Below, one piece after another: positions 1 through 5,468 of a DNA stretch of 8,596 nt. The DNA is taken from assembly GCA_023396255.1 (NCBI GenBank), contig JAEWWU010000022.1, positions 1 through 8,596 of the forward strand, in the 5' to 3' direction. The DNA is from Bacteroidota bacterium (GTDB lineage Bacteria > Bacteroidota > Bacteroidia > Bacteroidales > Porphyromonadaceae). Every line of letters starts with the position of its first letter. Positions within the stretch are counted from its first letter, which is position 1. Below the pieces are notes generated by a model. That model saw only the letters and a list, made by a program, of their open reading frames with translations. It searched no databases and was not told where the DNA came from. The translations under genes were made by a program, and so were the position numbers.

Positions 1-57
1 GGCGTATAGCTCAAGCCATTTTTGGCGCATTCGTATTTTCCGTATATCTTCTTTCAT
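1..57 (-). CDS. 5' fragment of a gene, possibly an IS481/IS3-type transposase
   Basis: An open frame begins at the ATG at 57-55 and runs off the left edge after 19 codons, reading MKEDIRKIRMRQKWLELYA. The frame is closed by a TAG 15 nt upstream of this ATG, so the ATG is the first possible methionine start. The basic, Trp/Leu-containing opening resembles the N-terminus of the helix-turn-helix segment that starts IS481-like and related transposases, where a K/R-rich run is followed by a W-x-x-L-Y motif. This is pattern resemblance over 19 residues only; the HTH and the DDE catalytic domain would lie outside the window. It is on the same strand as porW, 71 bp downstream, in sequence that may be an IS end. 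It could equally be an ordinary small regulator. The gene start is reasonably supported; the family is not. Confidence 0.35.
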   Translation of the reverse strand, partial: MKEDIRKIRMRQKWLELYA

Positions 58-126
58 GCTACGAAGATATGGATTAAGATTTGCCTACGAAAAGAAAAAG
101 TGTAGCGGATCTATTGATACTTTACA
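58..126 (-). mobile_element. Possible insertion-sequence terminus abutting the porW stop
   Basis: Two bases after the porW TAA, the minus strand reads TGTAAAGTATCAATAGATCC and continues through a CACTTTTTC stretch to the ATG at 57. A terminus starting with TGT, then a short leader, then a transposase-like N-terminus, is the layout of IS481-type elements. The segment has no hairpin followed by a T-run that would serve as a normal terminator for porW, and no match to the Bacteroidota promoter consensus. The other IS end and the target-site duplication are not in view, so the element cannot be confirmed here. Confidence 0.3.
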
Positions 127-128
127 GG

Positions 129-3100
129 TTAGGAGGTTTTCTGTTGCCTGTTGCTTCGTTCCTTGAGACGTTCACGCCTTTCCCGTTCGATTTGTTGTTG
201 GCGTTGTTCGCGCTCTTGTTCCCGTTTTTTGAGTTCGGCTTCTCTTTGGCGTTCTTTTTCTTTGCGCAACTGCTCGGCTTCTCTTTGTCTTAGTATGCGT
301 TCCCTGTTGCGCTGCTTTTCCAGTTCTTTTCTTTGTTTCTCCTTTTCTCTCTTTTCCTGCTCTTTGGCCTTAGCTTCTTCTCGCTCTTTGGTTTTTCGCT
401 CTTGCTCCATCCGTTTTATGTCTTCCGGGGTTAGCGGCTTATTGACGGTTATTTGCCTGTTGGGTAGAGATGTGGAAAGAGAATCCACGGGCGAGACAAC
501 CTTGAGAGAATCGGTCCAAACGGTGTCTTTTTCGTTGTATTGATTACGGTCTATATCGAACAGCAAGGGAGCAGTTGGCTGCTTTTCCGAATCTGAAGCC
601 TTTGGCTCTTGATGAGATTCTTGTTCAGCCTTTTGCGGTATTAGGTCTTCGTCCTCTTGTACCTGCTGTAGTTCCAATCTACGAGCCAAGACAACCCCGG
701 CAATAGGTTGTGACGGAGCTATGCTATCGGCAACGAATTGTACATATTCTTCCAACGAAGCACCCCGATTGAGGAGCTCTAAGTTCTCTTTATCTATGGC
801 TATGAGGAAGGCTTCTTGAGGCAAGGCTTGCATATATCCAAGAGAGCGGTCGTGTGCTTTGCGAACATATTGCCAAGCCATAGAGGAGGATCTGAAAACT
901 CCGGTAACAAACTCCTCTCGCACGGTGGAGGAGGTGTGTTTTACATCAAGATCCAAACGGGTGAATTGAGAAAAATTGAACCCGGCAATGGCAAAGAGCA
1001 TAGCATTGACATTGAGAGAAAGTTCGGAGGGATATACCAACAAAGCATAGTGTGGAGCAGTGGGGCTGGGTATTGTAAAGCGAATGGAGTCGGACACAGC
1101 CTGGACAGAGTCGGAAGAGAACATTCTATTCCTATTCAGTCCTGTGTAGCCGGCGCGCCCCAAAGCTTGTCCTGCCAAGAGTTGGTTGAGAATGTCTTGC
1201 GCCAAAATGGCGATTTCGGCTTTGCTGTATGTGGTTACAATCTCTTGCAGCCTTGTTTGAAATTGATTTTTATCTCCTGTAAGCACGTAAGAAAGAGCAT
1301 CCAAGAAAGTCATTTGTGGCAATAAACTCGATAGAGGGTATTCGGCTTTTAATGTTTGATAGGCTTTGTGTACTTCTTTAGTGTTTCCGCGCAGATAGTG
1401 TTCAAAGGCTTGGTCATACAATTGGACCTCCTTGCCCACATTGTTCCGGAGGTTTTGTATATAGTTGGGATCGGAAATGGCAAGGGTTAGATCCTCCTTG
1501 GGATACTCTGCTATCATCTTTTGTTGCCATAGACGGGCTTGCGTCGGTTGCTCTAAGCGTTGGTAGAGCATATAGAGAGAGTAATATACAGACATTCGAT
1601 CATCGTACTGAGGGTAACGCTTGAGAAGCTCGAGGTAACTTTGAATAGCCTCATTGAAGAGTTCCATACGAACATTAAAGACCTCCGCTTGCCCTACAAA
1701 GGCTTGTTGGATAAGCAAATCGGATTGATGTTTCTGCTCCTCGGTTAGGGGGACCTGGGCTAAGTAAAAATCTCTGTGAGTGGGGTCGGAGGAGGTGTTG
1801 ATGCTGTCCGATTGCTGCGCCATTTGTGTTGAATCCGGAACAGATGCATTGGGTACTCCTTGTGCCGATTCGGGTTCAGCTATTGTAGGTGAAGAGGGAG
1901 TAAACTGTTTGGTGCGTCTGCGCCAGTTATCCTCCAAGGTTCGCTTGCCCCATTTTCGTTCAAACTCATTTTTTCCTCGTGCTATCAATTGTGGGTTGTA
2001 GAAGTAAAAACGATTGTCTGTGGAGAGCTGGTTAATCCCCAAAGCATCACTTCTGTTGGGGTTTCGCGCATTCATCTCTTCGTTAAAGCGATCTTGCTCG
2101 GCTTGCTGTTGTTGGAGGGCAGCTTCTCGCTCTTCATCCTTTTTGCGCTCTTTGTAGTCTGTGATGGCACTATCTATGAGGCGGAGCCGTTCAGCTTCGG
2201 GCAAAGAAGCCAAGTGGCGCAAACTGTCTTGCTCATAAATGACTTGGGCGTGCTTGCCCAATTCGTCTAACTGGGATGACAGAGACTGTATCCGTTCGTA
2301 ATCGTGATACTCCTTGCTTACAACGGAGGCTGCTCCGGCAAAGGCTTTTTGGGCTTTGAGATAGTCGCCTTGTAGAAGAAAGAGGTCGCCGCGGCGTACT
2401 TCGCACAGAAGGTAATCAAATTCCTTGGCAGTGCTTTTCTCTGCTCCTAAGGAAAAGGCGTTGATAGCTTGAGTCGTATCTTTGGCAGAGAGGTAGAGCA
2501 TCCCTTGTGCAAGATAGATGGCATCCAGCAGATCTTTGTTTTTATCACTTTTTGCCATTTTGTTGAGTTGTCTTATGGCGGAGCTATTGTTGCTTTGTGC
2601 CATAAGCATTGTTTGTTGCAGTCGGGCCGCAAATTCCAAAGGATAGGGGGGAGCAGAAGCGATTACTTTTCCATAAGCTTTGCGAGCTTCTTGGGTTCTG
2701 AGGTTTTGTTCCAATAATTGCCCGTGCAGATAGTGCAATCTGGCTTTTTGCTGTCCGACAGATTCTCGTTTTATTGCCAAAGGGATGAAGCGCAGTGCCT
2801 CTTGTGGATTATGGGTAGCAAGAGCCTGTTCGGTACGCACTAAAGGGTAAATGGAATTTTTGTAACGCTGTGCCGTGCTGTCGATAGTGTGCAAGATGCG
2901 CTCACTGTCTGGCGTCCACCCCATAGCAATGTAGCAACGTGCCTGCCACAGACGAGCTTCGTCTCGGATGGTGGGCTGCGTACTGTACAACCTTGCCATA
3001 TAAGCAAAAGTGGCCATCGCCTCTAAAAAGTCGGCATTATAGAATTGTGATTGCCCTACTAAGAACCAAGCGTTGTGAAGAAAAGAGTTGTATTCTTTTC

Positions 3101-3515
3101 GATTGAAGAACTCTGCCTCCTTGGGTGAAAGACGTCCTTGTTTCTTTTCCGGTTTGGTGCGGATGGAGTGGTAGCGAATAGCCTTGCGCCCCTTTTCCAA
3201 GGATCGGTTAAACGCTCCTCCCGATTGCCCTTTTTCCATCCCGGCTTGTGTAGTTATGGGATCGATGACAATTTGTTCGGAATAAGACTCCTTGTAGCCG
3301 GAAATAAGATTTTTGTAAGCCTCATCATAGGCTGTTTTCCCGTGAAAATAGACATTGTATCGAGTGGTGAGGTTGTGGTAGAAACGGGAGGTGCTGTTGT
3401 TTTGTTTGGTTGAGCAGCCCACAACTAAAACAGTACAAGCCAAAAAACAAATGATAGCAAGGGCGATTGATTTTGACGAACTCAATTTGCCAATATCTCT
3501 TTTTTGTGTGCTCAT
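129..3515 (-). CDS. porW: PorW/SprE-type lipoprotein of the type IX secretion system
   Basis: Predicted 1128-residue outer-membrane lipoprotein needed for type IX secretion (gingipain-type CTD cargo in Porphyromonas; gliding and secretion in flavobacteria, where the ortholog is SprE). Family work places it in the periplasm, linking the PorK/N ring to the Sov translocon. Seen here: a hydrophobic signal segment (about 17-32) ends in a lipobox V-V-G-C with the lipidated Cys at 34. It is followed by the family hallmark RFYHNLTTRYNVYF (44-57). Helical TPR-like repeats occupy about 140-460 and 600-790. A conserved block with FYFYN and WGKRTLEDNWRRR lies at 503-534, a Ser/Thr/Pro-rich linker at 538-578, and a conserved PHYALLVYP...NVN region at 821-837. 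A very long Lys/Arg/Glu/Gln coiled coil occupies about 1031-1122. I chose the ATG at 3515 because it places the signal segment at the N-terminus. An upstream in-frame ATG at 3713 would add 66 residues that overlap the preceding gene and bury the signal. No strong ribosome site is present, which is normal for this phylum. Confidence 0.9.
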   Translation of the reverse strand: MSTQKRDIGKLSSSKSIALAIICFLACTVLVVGCSTKQNNSTSRFYHNLTTRYNVYFHGKTAYDEAYKNLISGYKESYSEQIVIDPITTQAGMEKGQSGGAFNRSLEKGRKAIRYHSIRTKPEKKQGRLSPKEAEFFNRKEYNSFLHNAWFLVGQSQFYNADFLEAMATFAYMARLYSTQPTIRDEARLWQARCYIAMGWTPDSERILHTIDSTAQRYKNSIYPLVRTEQALATHNPQEALRFIPLAIKRESVGQQKARLHYLHGQLLEQNLRTQEARKAYGKVIASAPPYPLEFAARLQQTMLMAQSNNSSAIRQLNKMAKSDKNKDLLDAIYLAQGMLYLSAKDTTQAINAFSLGAEKSTAKEFDYLLCEVRRGDLFLLQGDYLKAQKAFAGAASVVSKEYHDYERIQSLSSQLDELGKHAQVIYEQDSLRHLASLPEAERLRLIDSAITDYKERKKDEEREAALQQQQAEQDRFNEEMNARNPNRSDALGINQLSTDNRFYFYNPQLIARGKNEFERKWGKRTLEDNWRRRTKQFTPSSPTIAEPESAQGVPNASVPDSTQMAQQSDSINTSSDPTHRDFYLAQVPLTEEQKHQSDLLIQQAFVGQAEVFNVRMELFNEAIQSYLELLKRYPQYDDRMSVYYSLYMLYQRLEQPTQARLWQQKMIAEYPKEDLTLAISDPNYIQNLRNNVGKEVQLYDQAFEHYLRGNTKEVHKAYQTLKAEYPLSSLLPQMTFLDALSYVLTGDKNQFQTRLQEIVTTYSKAEIAILAQDILNQLLAGQALGRAGYTGLNRNRMFSSDSVQAVSDSIRFTIPSPTAPHYALLVYPSELSLNVNAMLFAIAGFNFSQFTRLDLDVKHTSSTVREEFVTGVFRSSSMAWQYVRKAHDRSLGYMQALPQEAFLIAIDKENLELLNRGASLEEYVQFVADSIAPSQPIAGVVLARRLELQQVQEDEDLIPQKAEQESHQEPKASDSEKQPTAPLLFDIDRNQYNEKDTVWTDSLKVVSPVDSLSTSLPNRQITVNKPLTPEDIKRMEQERKTKEREEAKAKEQEKREKEKQRKELEKQRNRERILRQREAEQLRKEKERQREAELKKREQEREQRQQQIERERRERLKERSNRQQKTS

Positions 3516-3567
3516 AGATGGCCTTTGTGGTAAGTGCTCTTCCGTATTTCCTAATAGGGGTGTTTTC

Positions 3568-4026
3568 TCAATAACGTTTTTCTTGAGAAATAAGTATTCG
3601 GGCTTCATCAACCAAAACTCTCGGGAGGGCAATAGAGCGCAACTCAAGACTTTTGAGCCAGTCTTCCACTTCTTGTGGTTGTAGGGTGGTGAGCACTTCT
3701 CTGAATTGCTCAACCTCTACGGAGGTGTAGGTATCAACCGATCTCCCGGCATAGAGATCAAGCTCCTCGTCGTCGTAATATTGGGGAGCCATTTGGTGCT
3801 TGAGCAATAGGTCTTGTACGGCACAATTTGTTTCCATACAGCCGGCACAACCAGATTTGTCGTGCGTTTGGCATTGAGAGGTGGGCGCAATTGTTTTTTT
3901 ATCTCCTACATCCACCTTGGAATTTAACAAATCGTTTATGGAGTGCTTTTTGCTCCAACGTTTGAATAGATATATAATATAGAGCAGAAGCAGAGCTGCT
4001 GCCACAATCTGTATCATCGGTTTCAT
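3568..4026 (-). CDS. Conserved membrane-anchored protein with a four-Cys cluster, upstream of porW
   Basis: Protein of 152 residues with no assigned function. A single N-terminal membrane helix (about 4-21, rich in Ile/Leu/Ala) is followed by a basic FKRWSKKH segment, so the rest is probably cytoplasmic. Four cysteines at 52, 60, 63 and 68 (C-x7-C-x2-C-x4-C) could bind a metal or Fe-S cluster. The acidic YYDDEELD motif (83-90) leads into a helical C-terminal domain with an EEV/EFREVL...VEDWLKSLELR character (about 100-150). From memory, relatives occur widely in Bacteroidales and are sometimes auto-labelled phospholipase; I see no lipase or phosphodiesterase motif to support that name. It ends 52 bp before porW on the same strand and has its own promoter, so porW is probably co-transcribed from it. 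A second Met at codon 4 is a possible alternative start. Gene existence is well supported; function is unknown. Confidence 0.85.
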   Translation of the reverse strand: MKPMIQIVAAALLLLYIIYLFKRWSKKHSINDLLNSKVDVGDKKTIAPTSQCQTHDKSGCAGCMETNCAVQDLLLKHQMAPQYYDDEELDLYAGRSVDTYTSVEVEQFREVLTTLQPQEVEDWLKSLELRSIALPRVLVDEARILISQEKRY

Positions 4027-4030
4027 CTGT

Positions 4031-4063
4031 CAAATGTACAAAAAATATCAGCCATACTTCAAA
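4031..4063 (-). promoter_or_regulatory. Bacteroidota-type promoter for the Cys-cluster gene and porW
   Basis: On the minus strand, TTTG (4063-4060), 21 nt, then TACATTTG (4038-4031) matches the -33/-7 consensus TTTG-N19-21-TAnnTTTG of the primary sigma factor of this phylum. The -7 box ends only 4 nt before the ATG at 4026, so the transcript would be leaderless or nearly so from that start. It would have a leader of only a few bases if codon 4 is used. Confidence 0.6.
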
Positions 4064-4075
4064 AAGAAGTTCCTC

Positions 4076-4131
4076 AAATTAGTTCCCTGTAAATCCTCAA
4101 TTAGCAGGGAACTAATTTCAGATAGTTCCCT
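4076..4131. repeat. Triple GTTCCCT inverted repeat able to form two alternative hairpins
   Basis: AAATTAGTTCCCTG (4076-4089) and CAGGGAACTAATTT (4105-4118) form a perfect 14-bp inverted repeat around a 15-nt loop. A third copy, TAGTTCCCT (4123-4131), pairs with the middle copy's AGGGAACTA (4106-4114) over 9 bp around an 8-nt loop. The two hairpins share the middle arm and cannot coexist. The block lies just upstream of the 4031-4063 promoter. It could be an operator for a dimeric protein, a transcription terminator or decoy, or the remains of a dispersed repeat; the sequence does not decide between these. Confidence 0.7.
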
Positions 4132-4167
4132 ACTAATTTTTGTTTCGTCCAAGCAAATGAAAGATGA

Positions 4168-4190
4168 TAGGGACCAAAAATCAATCCCTA
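4168..4190. repeat. Fourth TAGGGA/TCCCTA inverted pair
   Basis: TAGGGA (4168-4173) and TCCCTA (4185-4190) form a 6-bp inverted pair around 11 nt. The arms share the AGGGA/TCCCT core with the larger repeats at 4076-4131, about 40 bp away, which suggests a related family of sites rather than chance. Its length alone would not be significant. Confidence 0.4.
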
Positions 4191-4460
4191 AGTAACTGCT
4201 GTGTCATAAACCCATTTTAAAAACACCACCCTCCGAAAAGAAATCCGACTAAGGAGTGTGGAACACGACTTTTTCGGGTGATATCGCCCCTGTTTTGGGC
4301 ATTTACTCTGAATACTCTCCTTGTGAAAAATTGGTAGAGTTGATTTTCAGAGGACAAATTTTTGACCTATGGGTTGTTTTTGTGCTTTTTCGCAACCATA
4401 CAAAAATAAGTTACTGAAGAATGCCTAAAAGGTATTGGGCAATTTCTAAACTATAAGAGA
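4191..4460. other. Intergenic block without a recognisable gene; possible degenerate miniature element
   Basis: No convincing coding frame was seen on either strand. The segment contains short palindromes: GGGTGAT/ATCGCCC back to back with one G-T pair at about 4276-4289; GCCC/GGGC at 4286-4289 and 4297-4300; GGTTG/CAACC at 4372-4376 and 4393-4397; and AATGCCT/AGGTATT (one G-T pair, 3-nt loop) at 4420-4436. CCGAAAA (4233-4239) and TTTTCGG (4271-4277) also pair. The heptamers AGTAACT (4191-4197) and AGTTACT (4409-4415) are reverse complements and bracket about 225 bp. Porphyromonas genomes are known to carry miniature inverted-repeat elements; whether this is one cannot be settled without a genome search. 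Confidence 0.3.
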
Positions 4461-4476
4461 AGTTTCTGTTTTATAA

Positions 4477-4508
4477 TTTGGTTTATATTATAAAGTGATT
4501 TATATTTG
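4477..4508 (+). promoter_or_regulatory. Bacteroidota-type promoter of the four-gene plus-strand operon
   Basis: TTTG (4477-4480), 20 nt, then TATATTTG (4501-4508) is an exact fit to TTTG-N19-21-TAnnTTTG. Transcription should start a few bases after 4508, giving a leader of about 60 nt before the ATG at 4575. The leader is A/T-rich with no Shine-Dalgarno sequence next to the start. No comparable box occurs in the short gaps between the following genes, so this is probably the promoter for all four. Confidence 0.7.
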
Positions 4509-4574
4509 CAGTGTGTTTTGAAAGGAAAAATGTTCCTGTGATAGAAAAAGTACTAACTATAAATATCGATTGCA

Positions 4575-5159
4575 ATGGAAGAACGTAATCTGACTCCGCA
4601 AGAAAGTTTGCAGGTAATTCAAAATATGATGGAGCAAACACAGCGTAATGTGTTGTGCCATTCGGGTGCTCCATCTCTGATTTGGGGATATACTACAACT
4701 TTTATTTCTCTTTTGATTTATTTCCTGTATCCGCATATGGGTAATGATGCCAATTACTTTTGGTTCGGCATACCGGTGGTGGGTTCTTTGTTCATTTGGA
4801 TGCTGAAGAGAAAAAAGAAAAAACAGCACGTGCCCACCACCCGAATGGATAAGTTTTTGAATGTGGTGTGGTTTGTGATAGGGCTGAATGTGTTATGTTT
4901 GAGTCTTTTCCCCACGCGCCATATTCTTTCTTTGGTGCTGATCCTTATTGGAGCCGCCACTGCTATTACGGCTTTTGCGGTAAATGTGAAGGTATTTAAG
5001 TATAGTTCGGTGTTTGGGATGATGGTCGGCTACCTATTGCTGATACTTTCCATATCGGTTGAGCAGAAAGTGCTCATATTTGCCATAGCATTTTTCCTAA
5101 TGCATTGCATTCCCGGTCATATTATCTCTGCACAATTAAAAAAAGAACGAGATGCTTAA
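4575..5159 (+). CDS. Six-helix inner-membrane protein paired with an HTH_34 regulator
   Basis: Protein of 194 residues. A soluble N-terminus (1-30) carries an amphipathic stretch with ESLQVIQNMMEQTQRN, followed by about six hydrophobic helices at roughly 34-53, 60-77, 94-112, 116-136, 143-161 and 164-182. A basic KRKKKKQ loop lies after the second helix, and by the positive-inside rule this puts both termini in the cytoplasm. The tail is short and charged. There is no catalytic or transport signature. I recall similar proteins in many Bacteroidales, opening with a similar SLQ-I...E-T-RN...WGY pattern and followed by the same kind of small winged-helix protein. The stop overlaps the regulator start by 8 nt, indicating translational coupling. 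A plausible but unproven role is to sense a membrane signal and control the regulator. The ATG at 4575 is the first in frame after the promoter. Confidence 0.85.
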   Translation: MEERNLTPQESLQVIQNMMEQTQRNVLCHSGAPSLIWGYTTTFISLLIYFLYPHMGNDANYFWFGIPVVGSLFIWMLKRKKKKQHVPTTRMDKFLNVVWFVIGLNVLCLSLFPTRHILSLVLILIGAATAITAFAVNVKVFKYSSVFGMMVGYLLLILSISVEQKVLIFAIAFFLMHCIPGHIISAQLKKERDA

Positions 5160-5445
5160 ACCCCTAAACCCGCTTTTGATGTCGGAGTTACGTTTGGCCA
5201 TAATGTCCATTCTGACGTACGTGGAAGAAGCAGGTTTCTTGTATATCAAAGAGCAAACCGGAGCCACCGCCGGTAATCTGAGCGTGCAGATAGACAAGTT
5301 GCAGACTGCTGGATATATTGAGGTGGAGAAAGGTTTTGCCGGTAAACGAACACGCACGGTTTGCCGTGTCACAGCTGTGGGACGCGAAGCTTTTGAGTCA
5401 CATTTCAGAATTTTAAGTTCCTATTTTTCTCCACCGGAAGAATAA
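5152..5445 (+). CDS. Winged-helix transcriptional regulator, HTH_34 (MarR-like) family
   Basis: DNA-binding protein of 97 residues that is essentially a single winged-helix domain. Helix 1 covers about 9-24 (SELRLAIMSILTYVEEA). The recognition region is TGATAGNLSVQIDKL (37-51), and the wing contains YIEVEKGFAGKRTRTVCRVT (56-75). It ends in helix GREAFESHFRILSSYF, the likely dimerisation helix. The order and spacing match the Pfam winged-helix family HTH_34, whose members have the same GNLS...KL...GY-EVEK-F-G-RT core. There is no ligand domain, so any signal must come through dimerisation or a partner, the overlapping membrane protein being the obvious candidate. It begins 8 nt before the end of that gene and ends 23 bp before the TonB-dependent receptor, which suggests it regulates its own operon. 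The family call is strong; the target and signal are inferred. Confidence 0.9.
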   Translation: MLKPLNPLLMSELRLAIMSILTYVEEAGFLYIKEQTGATAGNLSVQIDKLQTAGYIEVEKGFAGKRTRTVCRVTAVGREAFESHFRILSSYFSPPEE

Positions 5446-5468
5446 TCTTTTACATTCATATCTCTTTT

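Noticed and set aside
81..543. Two plus-strand open frames rich in Leu/Phe or Ser/Arg/Leu
   Set aside because: They are antisense shadows of the Lys/Glu/Arg-rich porW tail; their composition follows from reversing those codons and they have no start signals.
816..3684. Several other plus-strand frames of 60-170 codons
   Set aside because: All lie opposite porW or the Cys-cluster gene, show no domain features, and have no promoter or ribosome site.
3516..3713. 66-codon upstream extension of porW to the ATG at 3713
   Set aside because: It overlaps the preceding gene by about 146 bp and would bury the lipoprotein signal and lipobox internally; the ATG at 3515 gives a normal signal sequence.
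3568..4026. Phospholipase name for the gene upstream of porW
   Set aside because: No GxSxG, HKD or other lipase motif is visible; the visible features are one membrane helix, a Cys cluster and a helical domain.
4483..4960. Minus-strand frames opposite the membrane protein and its promoter
   Set aside because: They are antisense to a well-supported six-helix protein and have no supporting signals.
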